Source of the DNA: Kitasatospora phosalacinea
GTDB taxonomy: Bacteria > Actinomycetota > Actinomycetes > Streptomycetales > Streptomycetaceae
Direction: 5' to 3'
Length of the DNA: 64,000 nucleotides
NCBI RefSeq assembly: GCF_000716545.1
Contig: NZ_JNWZ01000001.1
Coordinates: forward strand, 124,001-188,000
The notes beneath the pieces were generated by a model. It saw nothing but the letters and a program-made list of their open reading frames with translations. It did not search any database and had not been told where the DNA came from. The translations under genes were made by a program, and so were the position numbers. Below are positions 1 through 8,961 of the stretch, in pieces. Each line of letters opens with the position of its first letter. Position 1 is the first letter of the stretch.

Positions 1-849
1 CACGGCATCAACTTCTTCGACACCGCCAACGTCTACGGCTGGGGCGAGAACAGGGGCCTCACCGAGAGCATCATCGGCAACTGGTTCGCCAAGGGCGGCG
101 GTCGGCGCGAGAAGACCGTGATCGCCACCAAGCTGTACGGGGACATGGGCGACTGGCCCAACGAGGGCAAGCTCTCCGCGCTCAACATCCGCCGCGCCGT
201 GGACGCCAGCCTGCACCGCCTGCAGACCGACCACATCGACCTGTACCAGATGCACCACGTCGACCGGGACACCCCCTGGGACGAGATCTGGCAGGCCATG
301 GAGGTGCTCACCCTCCAGGGCAAGATCATCTACGTCGGCTCCTCCAACTTCGCCGGCTGGCACCTCGCCCAGGCCCAGGAGACCGCCAAGGCGCGCAACT
401 TCCTCGGCCTGACCAGCGAGCAGTCGCTGTACAACCTGATCGAGCGCAGCGTCGAGCTGGAGGTGGTCCCCGCCGCCCAGCACTACGGCCTCGGCCTGAT
501 CCCGTGGTCCCCGCTGCACGGCGGCCTGCTCGGCGGCGTCCTGCGCAAGGAGCGCGAGGGCGTCCGCCGCGCGTCGGGCCGCGCGCTGGAGACCCTGAAC
601 GAGCGCCGCGAGCAGATCCAGGCGTACGAGGACCTGTGCGAGGAGCTCGGCCACGAGCCCGGCGACGTCGCGCTCGCCTGGCTGCGCACCCGCCCGGCCG
701 TCACCGCCCCGATCATCGGCCCCCGCACCGAGGAGCAACTCACCGCCGCCGTCCGGTCGTTGGACGTGCAGTTGGACGCCAAGGCGCTGGAGCGGCTGGA
801 CGAGATCTTCCCCGGCTACCGCACCGCGCCGGAGCACTACGCCTGGTGA
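1..849 (+). CDS. Aldo/keto reductase, 5' end cut by window edge
   Basis: NADPH-dependent aldo/keto reductase of the YajO/Kv-beta-like class; cytoplasmic, substrate unknown. The frame is open from base 1, so the N-terminal beta strand and the real start lie outside the window. Catalytic residues are visible: Asp in FFDTANVYG, Tyr five residues on, Lys in VIATKLYG and His in LYQMHHVD. The C-terminal NADP-binding motif reads APIIGPRTEEQL. A strong hairpin follows ten bases after the stop, so this is the last gene of its transcript. Family assignment is secure; physiological role is not. Confidence 0.93.
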   Translation, partial: HGINFFDTANVYGWGENRGLTESIIGNWFAKGGGRREKTVIATKLYGDMGDWPNEGKLSALNIRRAVDASLHRLQTDHIDLYQMHHVDRDTPWDEIWQAMEVLTLQGKIIYVGSSNFAGWHLAQAQETAKARNFLGLTSEQSLYNLIERSVELEVVPAAQHYGLGLIPWSPLHGGLLGGVLRKEREGVRRASGRALETLNERREQIQAYEDLCEELGHEPGDVALAWLRTRPAVTAPIIGPRTEEQLTAAVRSLDVQLDAKALERLDEIFPGYRTAPEHYAW

Positions 850-858
850 GACCGCCTT

Positions 859-903
859 CGGGCGGGCCGTCCCCCGGGTCTTCCCGGCCGGACGGCCCGC
901 CCG
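859..903 (+). terminator. Hairpin terminator after aldo/keto reductase
   Basis: A perfect 14-bp stem (arms 859-872 and 890-903) with a 17-nt loop lies just after the stop at 849. There is no U tract, as is usual for actinobacterial intrinsic terminators. Confidence 0.7.
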
Positions 904-931
904 CGGGTCGGGGCGACGGGATACTGCTGCC

Positions 932-2209
932 ATGTCAGATCATCGGACCGCCGCTCCGGTCGGGCCCGCCCCGTTCGAGTCCCCCGCCCCGCCGGAGTCC
1001 CCCGCCCCGCCGGAGTCCCCGGCCCAGCCGCCGGGCCGGCCCTCGCTGCGCAGGGACGCCTCGCTGCCCGCCCTGCTGGCCGGCCTGGTGTGCATCGCCG
1101 TCTCCTTCTCCGGTCCGCTGGTCGTCGTGCTCGCCGCGGCCGCCGCCGGGCACCTGGACGAGGCGCACACCGCCTCCTGGATCTGGGCGGTGTCGATCGG
1201 CAGCGGACTGACCTGCCTGCTGCTGAGCTGGTGGACCCGCACCCCCGTGATCACCGCCTGGTCGACCCCGGGCGCGGCGCTGCTGATCGGCAGCCTCGGC
1301 GCCCACCCCTACCCGGAGGCGGTCGGGGCGTTCCTGCTCAGCTCGGCCGCCGTCGCGCTGTTCGGCGTGACCGGCCTGTTCGGACGGCTGATCAGGGCGG
1401 TCCCGACCGGCATCGTCAACGCCATGCTGGCCGGCATCCTGTTCGCCTTCGGCGCGGGCATCTTCGCCGAACTGCGCGCCGCCCCCGCCCTGGTGCTGGG
1501 CAGCTTCACCGTCTTCCTGCTGGCCAAGCGCCTGCTGCCGCGCTACGCCGTCCCGCTGGCACTGCTCGCGGGCGCGCTGCTGGCCGCCGCCACCGTCGGA
1601 CTCCCGCTGCACCTCGGCTCCGGCGGCCCCACCCACCCCGTCTGGACCACCCCCGCGTTCTCCTGGCCCGCCGCCGTCGGCCTGGCGCTGCCGCTCACCA
1701 TCGTCGCGCTGGCCTCGCAGAACGCCCCCGGCCTCGGCATCATGCGGGCCTCCGGCTACGAGCCCGACGACCGGCTGCTGGTCGGCGCCACCGGCGGCCT
1801 GTCGGTGCTGCTCGCCCCGTTCGGCTCGCCGGGCGTCAACCTGGCGGCGATCACCGCCGCGATCTGCACCAGCCCCGAGAGCCACCCCGACCCCCGCCGG
1901 CGGTACGTGGCCGGCATGTCCGCGGGCGTGCTCTACCTGCTGGTCGGCAGCTTCGGCGGCGTCCTGGTCAGCCTGTTCACCGGCCTGCCGCACGCCCTGA
2001 TCGCGGTGATCGCCGGCGTCGCCCTGCTGGCCTCCTTCCAGGGCAGCCTGGCCGCCGCGGTCGCGGAGGAGCGGGGCCGCGACGGGGCGGTGGTCACCTT
2101 CCTGGCCACCGCCTCCGGCATGACCCTGTTCGGCATCGGCGCCCCGTTCTGGGGCCTCCTGCTGGGCCTGGCCACCCATGCCGTCCTGACGCACCGCCAC
2201 CGCCGCTGA
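932..2209 (+). CDS. benE: BenE family benzoate/H+ symporter-like transporter
   Basis: Predicted proton-coupled membrane importer of the BenE family (benzoate is the known substrate of characterised members). 425 residues: a Pro-rich cytoplasmic N-tail containing a PESPAP tandem repeat (about residues 16-34), then about 11-12 hydrophobic segments. Family-like stretches include WSTPGAALLIG and the SQNAPGLGIMRASGY region. No benzoate catabolic genes flank it, so the substrate is only inferred from family. The ATG at 932 lacks a clear Shine-Dalgarno and may be nearly leaderless. Confidence 0.87.
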   Translation: MSDHRTAAPVGPAPFESPAPPESPAPPESPAQPPGRPSLRRDASLPALLAGLVCIAVSFSGPLVVVLAAAAAGHLDEAHTASWIWAVSIGSGLTCLLLSWWTRTPVITAWSTPGAALLIGSLGAHPYPEAVGAFLLSSAAVALFGVTGLFGRLIRAVPTGIVNAMLAGILFAFGAGIFAELRAAPALVLGSFTVFLLAKRLLPRYAVPLALLAGALLAAATVGLPLHLGSGGPTHPVWTTPAFSWPAAVGLALPLTIVALASQNAPGLGIMRASGYEPDDRLLVGATGGLSVLLAPFGSPGVNLAAITAAICTSPESHPDPRRRYVAGMSAGVLYLLVGSFGGVLVSLFTGLPHALIAVIAGVALLASFQGSLAAAVAEERGRDGAVVTFLATASGMTLFGIGAPFWGLLLGLATHAVLTHRHRR

Positions 2210-2226
2210 CCCGTCCGGCCGTTGGC

Positions 2227-2254
2227 GCCCGCCCGCCCGCCCGCCCGCCCGCCC
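2227..2254. repeat. GCCC microsatellite, seven copies
   Basis: Seven perfect tandem GCCC units between the BenE-like gene and the DUF1232 gene. Probably slippage-prone and variable between strains. Confidence 0.9.
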
Positions 2255-2396
2255 GGTCCCGTCCGGCCGGCACCGGGCTCCGGGCGCCTCCGTCTCGCCC
2301 GCTCGTCGACTTTCCGCGGCCGGGAGGAGCACTCGGCCCGAAGCGGGGCAGACACATGTCGACGGGACCGGCAGGAACGCTGGAAGAGGTGGACGA

Positions 2397-2708
2397 ATGG
2401 GTGAGGGGACGAGCGCGCTGCTGTGGACCGCTGCCGCGGTGTTCTTGGTGGCGACGCTGGCCGCGGCGGTCGTGCTGGTGGTCAAACTGGTGCGCACCAG
2501 GCGGCTGTTGGCCGACACGGGCATCCCGATGTCGAAGAAGGCGCTGTTCTGGGCGGCGATCGTCTACCTGGTCTTCCCGGTGGACCTGCTGCCCGATCCG
2601 GTCCTGCTCGACGACCTCGGCGTCCTGCTGCTGGCCCTGCGCTCGCTCAACAAGGCCGTCCCGAAGGGAGTCGCCCACCGCGCGGCCCGCCGTGACCGCC
2701 GGGTGTGA
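2397..2708 (+). CDS. YkvA/DUF1232-like small membrane protein
   Basis: 103 residues with an N-terminal transmembrane helix (about 7-30) and a second hydrophobic stretch around 48-75 containing the DUF1232 signature-like VFPVDLLPDPVLLDDLG. Function of the family is unknown. The start is supported by GAAGAGGTG seven bases upstream of the ATG. Its 3' end overlaps the convergent LysR gene by 62 bp, so either the regulator has an extended C-terminus or the two 3' ends truly interlock. Confidence 0.8.
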   Translation: MGEGTSALLWTAAAVFLVATLAAAVVLVVKLVRTRRLLADTGIPMSKKALFWAAIVYLVFPVDLLPDPVLLDDLGVLLLALRSLNKAVPKGVAHRAARRDRRV

Positions 2709-3633
2709 CCGGGGCCGCCGGGGCGAGGCCGGCGAGGGCGGAGCGGACCTCGTGGCGGAACCAGTGCTGGGCCGGGTCGTTGTCGTGGCGGGGGTGCCAG
2801 CCCATGGAGATGTCGATGGGGGGCAGGGGCAGCGGGATCGGCAGCACGGTCAGGCCGAGGGCGGCGACCAGGGGTGCGCCGGTGCGGGCCGGGACCTGGC
2901 TCACCAGGTCGGAGCCGACGACGAGTTGGAGCGCGGCGGCGAAGCCCGGCATCGCCGCCACCACCCGGCGCCGCAGCCCGACGGCCTCCAGCGCGTCGTC
3001 GAGCGGGCCCCGCAGGCGGCCGCGCCGGGACGGGACCACGTGCAGCGCGCCCGCGAGCGCGGCCGGGGTGAGGGGGCCGCGGGTGAGCGGGTGCCCGGGC
3101 CGGACGGCGGTGGCCATCTCGTCGACCAGCAGCGGCTCGACGCGGGTCTCCGGCGCGGGGGAGGTGATCACCCGGACCTCCAGGTCGGCCTTCCCCTCGC
3201 GCAGGACCGACTCGTCGGGGTACGGGCCCTCGGAGAGCAGGACGACGGTCACTTCCGGCGCGCTCCGGCGCAGGCGCGGCAGGAGGCGGTCGGCGAGGGC
3301 GCCGGCGAGCAGGTCGTTGGCGACGACGGTGAACGTCCGCTCCAGCCGGGCCGGGTCCACCGGGCGGTCCCGGGCGAACAGCGCGCGCGAGCGCTCCAGG
3401 ACGGCCTTCACCTCCGCGTGCACCGCCTCGGCGCGCGGGGTCGGCACCATCGACTGCCCGGAACGGACCAGGATCGGATCGGCGAACGCGGTGCGGATCC
3501 GGGCCAGCGTCCGGCTCATCGCGGGCGCGGAGAGACCGAGCCGGTCGGCGGCGGCCGAGACCGAGCACTCGTCGAGCAGGACGTCGAGCGCGGTGAGCAG
3601 GTTCAAGTCGACGTCCCGGGCCGTGGCACCCAT
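2647..3633 (-). CDS. LysR family transcriptional regulator
   Basis: 328-residue LysR-type regulator: N-terminal winged HTH (LNLLTALDVLLDECSVSAAADRLGLSAPAMSRTL, about residues 10-43, quoted here only as family evidence in part: SVSAAADRLGLSAPAMSRTL) followed by a substrate-binding co-inducer domain. It is divergent from the MFS transporter at 3760 with about 126 bp between starts, the classic arrangement of a LysR regulator and its target, so it probably controls that exporter and itself. The C-terminus is about 20 residues longer than usual and Gly/Arg-rich where it runs into the convergent DUF1232 gene. Confidence 0.92.
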   Translation of the reverse strand: MGATARDVDLNLLTALDVLLDECSVSAAADRLGLSAPAMSRTLARIRTAFADPILVRSGQSMVPTPRAEAVHAEVKAVLERSRALFARDRPVDPARLERTFTVVANDLLAGALADRLLPRLRRSAPEVTVVLLSEGPYPDESVLREGKADLEVRVITSPAPETRVEPLLVDEMATAVRPGHPLTRGPLTPAALAGALHVVPSRRGRLRGPLDDALEAVGLRRRVVAAMPGFAAALQLVVGSDLVSQVPARTGAPLVAALGLTVLPIPLPLPPIDISMGWHPRHDNDPAQHWFRHEVRSALAGLAPAAPVTPGGHGGPRGGRLPSGRPC

Positions 3634-3679
3634 GGAACCCCTTCCCAGCTGGAGAATTGCGTCCGGCGCACTCTACTCG

Positions 3680-3692
3680 TGCAGGAGGTGCA
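3680..3692. promoter_or_regulatory. Candidate LysR box (T-N11-A)
   Basis: TGCAGGAGGTGCA fits the T-N11-A LysR-type core with symmetric TGCA ends. It lies in the 126-bp intergenic region between the divergent LysR and MFS genes. Functional role inferred only. Confidence 0.4.
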
Positions 3693-3759
3693 TTTGTCGT
3701 CATGAGCGTCCGCTCCTAGCGTCTCTCCCGGATGAGGTCCACGACCTGGAGGGGACACG

Positions 3760-5202
3760 ATGAAGACCCAGCACCCACCCGCCGAGCACGCCGGGAACGC
3801 AGAACACGCAGAACACGCCGAGCACGCCGAACGGGCGGCCGCGAGGCCGCCGCGACCCGGGGCGACCGTCGCCCTGATGTCCCTGTGCGCGGGAACGCTG
3901 CAGGCCATGGCCGCCGCGATGAACCTCGCGGTGCCCTCGATCGCGCGCAGCGGCCTGCACCCCGGCCCGACCGCGCTGGTGTGGATCGTGGACGCGTACC
4001 TGGTCGCCTTCGCCTGCCTGCTCGTTCCCGGCGGAGCACTGGCCGACCGGCTCGGGCGCAAGGGCGTCCTGCTGGCGGGGCTGGGCCTGTTCGCCGGCGG
4101 CAACCTGCTTGCGGCCTGCGCCGGGAGCGTACCGCTGCTGATCGCCGGCCGGCTGGCCGCCGGTGTGGGCGCCGCCCTCGCCCTGCCCGTCACCCTCGGG
4201 CTGCTGATGCTCGTCGTCCCGCGGGCCGGCCGCCCGGCGGCCGTCGCGACCTGGACGGCGTCGCTCGCCGTCGGCGGCATCCTCGGCAACGTGGTCGGCG
4301 GCGTCGTGCTCGGACTCCTGCCCTGGCAGGGGCTGTTCCTGGTGTTCGGCACGGCCGGGGCGCTGCTCCTGCCGGTCTCCGCGCTGCGTGTGCCCCGGAC
4401 GCCCCGACGCGCCGTTCCGCTGGACGCGCCCGGCTCGGTGCTGCTGGCCGCGGCGATCGTCGCCCTGGTCCACGGTCTGATCGAGGGCCGCGAACGCGGC
4501 TGGACCTCCGCCTGGGTGCTCGGCTCCTTCGCCGCCGCGGCGGTGATCACGGCGGTGTACGTCCGGGTGGCGCTGCGCCGCGAACACCCGCTCCTGGACC
4601 CGCGGGTGTTCGCCCTCCGCCCGGTACGGGCCGGCACGATCGGGGTGGCGGTGGCCTTCGCCGGGGCGTTCGCCATGTTCTACGTCAACGCCCAGTACCT
4701 GACGCTCGCCCACGGCTACTCCCTCGCCCTGGCGGGCTGCGCCATCGCGCCGATCGCCGTCGCCATGGCGCTGGCCTCGCGGTCCTCCGGTCGGCTGGTG
4801 GAGCGCTGGGGCGCGAAGCGGGTGGTCGCACTCGGCTTCGCCGGGCTGGTGGGCGGCCTCGGTGCCTTCTCCCTCGTCGACGCCCGCACCCCCTACGTCC
4901 TGTACGTCCTCTGCCCGGCGCTCGCCCTGGCCGGCGTCGGCCTGGCGCTTCCCCCGCTGTCCGGCGGCATCATGGCCGCGCTGCCCGCCGACCGGGCCGG
5001 TACCGGTTCCGGCCTCAACGGCGCCGCCCGCGAAGTGGGCAGCGCCGTCGGTGTCGCGGCGATGGGCACCGCGCTCGGCGCCCACGCCGTCGGCTCCGGT
5101 GCCTCGGCCGCGGCCCTCAGCGCCGCGATGGACTCCGGCTTCCGGGTGGTGGCCGTCGCGGTCGCGCTGGCCGCCGCCCTCGTCGTGCGCTGGACCGACT
5201 GA
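3760..5202 (+). CDS. MFS transporter, DHA2-type drug exporter
   Basis: 480-residue major facilitator with about 14 hydrophobic segments, typical of the DHA2 drug/H+ antiporter group. Motif A is visible after the second helix (GGALADRLGRKGVLLAG), and the VAEYTL-like helix pattern continues to a C-terminal VALAAALVVRW. The N-tail contains a His/Ala/Glu-rich repeat (EHAEHAEHAE). A strong GGAGGGG lies before the ATG. It is divergently paired with the LysR gene, which probably regulates it. Substrate cannot be read from sequence. Confidence 0.92.
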   Translation: MKTQHPPAEHAGNAEHAEHAEHAERAAARPPRPGATVALMSLCAGTLQAMAAAMNLAVPSIARSGLHPGPTALVWIVDAYLVAFACLLVPGGALADRLGRKGVLLAGLGLFAGGNLLAACAGSVPLLIAGRLAAGVGAALALPVTLGLLMLVVPRAGRPAAVATWTASLAVGGILGNVVGGVVLGLLPWQGLFLVFGTAGALLLPVSALRVPRTPRRAVPLDAPGSVLLAAAIVALVHGLIEGRERGWTSAWVLGSFAAAAVITAVYVRVALRREHPLLDPRVFALRPVRAGTIGVAVAFAGAFAMFYVNAQYLTLAHGYSLALAGCAIAPIAVAMALASRSSGRLVERWGAKRVVALGFAGLVGGLGAFSLVDARTPYVLYVLCPALALAGVGLALPPLSGGIMAALPADRAGTGSGLNGAAREVGSAVGVAAMGTALGAHAVGSGASAAALSAAMDSGFRVVAVAVALAAALVVRWTD

Positions 5203-5218
5203 GCGGGCTCGGGCCCGC
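5203..5218 (+). terminator. Short hairpin after MFS gene
   Basis: Six-bp GC-only stem with a TCGG tetraloop directly after the stop codon, between convergent MFS and LRR genes. Could serve either strand. Confidence 0.45.
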
Positions 5219-5240
5219 CCGCGCCTCGGTCGGTCGGCTC

Positions 5241-6068
5241 CTAGAAGTACACGGCGCAGCCGCGCCGTTCGAGGACGTCGACCAGGTGCCGGGCGGGCGG
5301 TTCCGGGGTCCAGCGCAGGTCCAGCTTCTCCAGGGACGGGAGTTCGGCCAGCCAGGTCGGCACTTCCGCCAACGGGTTGCCGCGCAGGTCGAGTTCACGC
5401 AGCAGCGGCAGCGCGGCCAGGGGGCGGGGCAGGCGTTCCAGCCGGTTGCCGCGCAGTTCCAGGCAGCGCAGTTCGCGCAGGCCGGTCAGCGAATCGGGCA
5501 GTTCGGACAGGGAGTTGCCGCGCAGCCGCAGCTCGCGCAGCCGGGACAGGCCGCCGATCCGGTGCGGGAGGCGGGCCAACCGGCAGCCCTGTGCGCGCAG
5601 TTCGAGCAGGCCGGTCAAGTCGCAGATGGTATCCGGTAGTTCGGTGAGCGGGTTGTCGCCGACGTTGAGGTAGCGCAGCCGGTGCAGGCGGCCGAGGGCG
5701 GCGGGCAGCGCGGTCAGCCGGTTGTCGTGCAGGTAGAGGAAGTCGGACAGGCCGGTCAGGTCGCCGATCCGGTCGGGGACGGCGGTGAGCGCGTTGTGCC
5801 CCAGGTCGAGCGTCCGCAGCCGGGTGAAGTCGCCGATGGCGTCCGGGACCTCGGCCAACCGGTTGTCCGCCAGGATCAGCACCTCGGCGTCCGTGCGGCC
5901 CCACACCTCCGCCGGTACGACGTCCAGGCCCGCCCGCCACAGGTTCACCACCGGCCCCGTCACCGCGCCTTCTCCTGCCGGTGCGGGGGCTTCGGCGAGT
6001 TCGGCCACGGTGTCCAGCCGCAGCCGGGTGTCCGACGGCTCGACGGGTTCGGGACGGACGGCGGCCAA
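5241..6068 (-). CDS. Leucine-rich repeat protein
   Basis: 275 residues dominated by about eight bacterial-type LRRs of roughly 23 residues (pattern LxxLxLxxNxLxxLPxxIxxL, for example LTGLSDFLYLHDNRLTALP), spanning about residues 60-255. A solenoid protein-interaction scaffold; no catalytic domain, signal peptide or membrane segment is apparent. The start is a TTG at 6068 supported by GGAGAG five bases upstream; no ATG or GTG sits closer in frame. Partner unknown. Confidence 0.85.
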   Translation of the reverse strand: MAAVRPEPVEPSDTRLRLDTVAELAEAPAPAGEGAVTGPVVNLWRAGLDVVPAEVWGRTDAEVLILADNRLAEVPDAIGDFTRLRTLDLGHNALTAVPDRIGDLTGLSDFLYLHDNRLTALPAALGRLHRLRYLNVGDNPLTELPDTICDLTGLLELRAQGCRLARLPHRIGGLSRLRELRLRGNSLSELPDSLTGLRELRCLELRGNRLERLPRPLAALPLLRELDLRGNPLAEVPTWLAELPSLEKLDLRWTPEPPARHLVDVLERRGCAVYF

Positions 6069-6166
6069 GGCTGCTCTCCATTCGCGGGGCGCGGGGCGCG
6101 GGGTGCGGGGTGCGGGTACGGACGATACTGCGGGAACGGGTCGGCGGCGATCACCGGCGGACCAGT

Positions 6167-6222
6167 GGGCGGCGGCTCCCGGGCGGCGGCTCCCGGGCGG
6201 CGGCTCCCGGGCGGCGGCTCCC
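6167..6222. repeat. Four perfect 14-bp tandem repeats
   Basis: GGGCGGCGGCTCCC occurs four times without error in the gap between the divergent LRR and peptidase genes. It lies about 55 bp upstream of the peptidase start, so copy number could affect expression. Confidence 0.95.
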
Positions 6223-6277
6223 GGTGTCGTGGACGGGGCTCCGGGGGATCCGGGCGAAAGTGCGTCAGGATGACCGG

Positions 6278-6904
6278 GTGAAGCCGATCAGCCATCAGGT
6301 GCCCTACTACTCCCAGTGGGAGTCGCCCGAACTCGTGCCCGACATCCTGGACGGCACGCTGCGGGCCGCCGACGACCCGCTGTGGGAGCGCTCCGGCGCC
6401 GCCGACGAGGACGAGTACGAGTACTGGTCGTGGCGGCTGTGCGGGATGGCCTGCCTGCGGATGGTGCTCGACCACTGGTGGGGTGTCGCCCCCGCGGCCG
6501 TCCGCCTCGCCGAGGAGTGCCAGCAGGCAGGGGCGTACGTCCGGCACCCCGACGGGCGGCTCGACGGCCTGATCCACGCCCCGTTCGCCGCGTACGCCCG
6601 CACCCGCTGGGGCCTGCACGCCGAGGCGGTCGCCCAGCTGCCCGCCGAGCGGATCGCCGCCGAACTCGCCGAGGGGCGGCTCCCGATGCTCTCGGTGCAC
6701 CCCGGCATCCGCACCCTCGCCCCCGAAGTCCCACGCACCGGAGGGCACTTGGTGCTGGCCGTCGGCGCCGACGACGAGGCGCTGCGGATCCACAACCCGT
6801 CCGGCTTCCCCGACGGCTCCCAGCGCGCCGCCCGCGTCCCCTGGGTCGACCTCGACCGTTTCTACTCCGGCCGCGGCGTCGTCCTCGGCCCGCCTCCGTA
6901 CTGA
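6278..6904 (+). CDS. C39-like cysteine peptidase family protein
   Basis: 208 residues with the papain-like C39 fold signature. The catalytic Cys candidate is Cys55 in WRLCGMACLRMV, His lies in TGGHLVLAVGAD, and Asn/Asp in RIHNPSG. It begins with the family opening HQVPYYSQW. The GTG at 6278 was chosen because it immediately precedes that motif; the nearby ATG at 6270 terminates after three codons. No signal peptide or fused ABC transporter, so it is a stand-alone cytoplasmic member. Substrate unknown. Confidence 0.8.
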   Translation: MKPISHQVPYYSQWESPELVPDILDGTLRAADDPLWERSGAADEDEYEYWSWRLCGMACLRMVLDHWWGVAPAAVRLAEECQQAGAYVRHPDGRLDGLIHAPFAAYARTRWGLHAEAVAQLPAERIAAELAEGRLPMLSVHPGIRTLAPEVPRTGGHLVLAVGADDEALRIHNPSGFPDGSQRAARVPWVDLDRFYSGRGVVLGPPPY

Positions 6905-7020
6905 CGCCGTACGGGGGTCGCCCCGTCCGGCCGGGAACGGGAGGCGGCCGGGAACGGAAGGCGGCCGGCCTCCGGGGGTGTCACTCCCGCGGTGGTCGGC
7001 CGCGCTGCGCGGGCGGGGTG

Positions 7021-7875
7021 TCAGGCCGCGTTGGGGAGGCCGATCGGGGTGCTCGGGGGGAGGTCGGCGCGGCAGGCGTCGGAGATCGGGCGCAGGGCGG
7101 TGAGGAGTTCGTCCAGCTCGGAGCGGTGGAAGTGGGTCCAGACCCGGGAGGCGGCGAGGTCGGTGGCGGACTCCAGGGCGAGGTGGCGGCGGCGGCCCTG
7201 GAGGGTCAGCGAGCCGTCCGGGGCGAGCCACTGGCGGTCGATCAGGCGGGCGGTGGCCTCGTCCCACTCGGTGTCGCTCCAGCCGCGGTGCGGCTGCAGC
7301 GTCTCGCGGCGGATGTCGAGGGCGCAGCGGACCACGAGGGCCTCGCAGCCGTCGAGGCCCTCGGCGACCAGGGCGGCGACGTGGCCGTCGCCCCGGTGCT
7401 CGCGCAGCACGGTGGTGGCCTGCCACAGGCGGGCCAGGCGGTCGTCCGGGCGGGGGAGGTCGGCGTTCGCGGCGGCCAGCACGCGCCCACAACAGTCCAG
7501 CCCGTCGACGGCCCGTTCCAGCAACTCCACCGAGCGGTCGATCAGGTCCGGCTTCACGTCCGCCAGGACGCGCCGCAGCGCGCCCGTCGCACCCGCGACC
7601 CGGGCTTCCAGCGCCTGCTCCGGGCTCACCAGGGTCCAGACCTCCGGCAGCGCCCGTTCGACCATCTGCGGCGCGAAGTTGAAGAACGCGGCCACCACCG
7701 GCGCCGAGTCCACCGCCCCCAGCGGCGCCGAACGCCCGCCGAAGTAGCCGCGCCAGTACCCGCGCAGCCCCGCCGCCTCGTACGCGGCGCGGGCCTCGGG
7801 GGAGAAGTAGGTGAGTGCGTGGACGGGTTCGAAGAGCCACCAGAGGGCACGCGCGGGGTGGACGACCTGAGTCAT
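7021..7875 (-). CDS. SCO6745-like helical protein
   Basis: 284 residues resembling the actinobacterial SCO6745/SalK-like family: an N-terminal [20 protein letters not shown] segment, the conserved [14 protein letters not shown], and a C-terminal winged-helix-like half ([19 protein letters not shown]). Members are often found near regulators or natural-product genes, but their biochemical role is not established. The ATG at 7875 directly precedes the conserved N-terminus; open frame upstream of it has no family resemblance. Confidence 0.75.
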   Translation of the reverse strand: MTQVVHPARALWWLFEPVHALTYFSPEARAAYEAAGLRGYWRGYFGGRSAPLGAVDSAPVVAAFFNFAPQMVERALPEVWTLVSPEQALEARVAGATGALRRVLADVKPDLIDRSVELLERAVDGLDCCGRVLAAANADLPRPDDRLARLWQATTVLREHRGDGHVAALVAEGLDGCEALVVRCALDIRRETLQPHRGWSDTEWDEATARLIDRQWLAPDGSLTLQGRRRHLALESATDLAASRVWTHFHRSELDELLTALRPISDACRADLPPSTPIGLPNAA

Positions 7876-8159
7876 CGGGACGCCTTTCGGTGAGGGTCGA
7901 GCAGCGTGGTTCCGCTTGCTCTGGGAGCCTGCCAGAGCGGGACGACGCCGGGAAGGGCAAGTGTTTCGGGCGTGTGAACTCTTCCGTTGAACGGAACCGA
8001 ACGGCACCGAACGGCACCGAACGGCCGGGCGACCCGGCCCGGCGGACCGGCCGGCGACCCGACGGGCAGGGGGTCGGAAGGGGCGCCGGGGCCACGGGGG
8101 ATGATGGTCGACAGCGGTCGCACCGGCCGCCCGCACCGAGTCGTGAAGGTACCCTCGCC

Positions 8160-8843
8160 ATGGCGCAGATCAACCCCAGCATCCTGTCCGCTGACTTCGC
8201 CCGCCTCGCCGACGAGGCCGAGGCGGTGCGCGGCGCGGACTGGCTGCACGTCGACGTGATGGACAACCACTTCGTCCCCAACCTCACGCTGGGCGTGCCG
8301 ATCGTCGAGTCACTGGCCCGCGCCAGCGACACCCCCCTCGACTGCCACCTGATGATCGAACAGCCCGACCGCTGGGCCCCGCAGTACGTCGAGGCCGGCG
8401 CCGGCTCCGTCACCTTCCACGTCGAGGCCGCCGCCGCCCCCGTCCGCCTCGCCCGGGAGATCCGCGCCAAGGGCGCCCGCGCCTCGATGGCGCTGCGCCC
8501 CGCCACCCCGATCGAGCCGTACGAGGACCTGCTGCCCGAGCTCGACATGGTGCTGATCATGACGGTCGAACCCGGCTTCGGCGGCCAGGCGTTCCTCGAC
8601 ATCATGCTCCCCAAGATCCGCCGCACCCGGCAGCTGATCGACAAGCACGGCCTCGACCTGTGGCTCCAGGTGGACGGCGGCGTCGCCTCCGCCACCATCG
8701 AGGCCTGCGCCGAGGCCGGCGCGGACGTGTTCGTGGCCGGCTCGGCAGTGTACGGCGCGGCCGACCCGGTGGAGGCCGTCCGGGCGCTGCGGGCCCAGGC
8801 GGAGGCGGCGAGCGCCGAAGCCTGGTGGGCGTGCAAGCACTGA
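8160..8843 (+). CDS. rpe: Ribulose-phosphate 3-epimerase
   Basis: Interconverts D-ribulose 5-phosphate and D-xylulose 5-phosphate in the pentose phosphate pathway; cytoplasmic TIM barrel. 227 residues, the usual length. Signature stretches are [26 protein letters not shown] (metal/catalytic Asp and His), [17 protein letters not shown] and VDGGV. A GAAGGT lies upstream of the ATG. It stands alone between the SCO6745-like gene and pirin. Confidence 0.97.
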   Translation: MAQINPSILSADFARLADEAEAVRGADWLHVDVMDNHFVPNLTLGVPIVESLARASDTPLDCHLMIEQPDRWAPQYVEAGAGSVTFHVEAAAAPVRLAREIRAKGARASMALRPATPIEPYEDLLPELDMVLIMTVEPGFGGQAFLDIMLPKIRRTRQLIDKHGLDLWLQVDGGVASATIEACAEAGADVFVAGSAVYGAADPVEAVRALRAQAEAASAEAWWACKH

Positions 8844-8961
8844 GGGCGGGCGGGACGGGGTGGGGCGGGGGCCGACGGGACGGGGGGCGGGGCGGGGTTC
8901 CGGGCGACGCGCGGTTCGTCGCAGCGCGGGGCGGCGGCCGGTCCGGCCGATACTGGCGGCC

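Noticed and set aside
2227..2254. GCCC repeat as a regulatory site
   Set aside because: Simple-sequence repeat with no symmetry or promoter context; recorded only as a repeat.
1090..3705. Long plus-strand open frame of about 870 codons
   Set aside because: Arg/Pro/Gly-rich translation antisense or out of frame to the BenE and LysR genes; no domain.
5960..8836. Long minus-strand open frame of over 900 codons
   Set aside because: Shadow of the C39-like, SCO6745-like and rpe genes; composition is that of a wrong frame.
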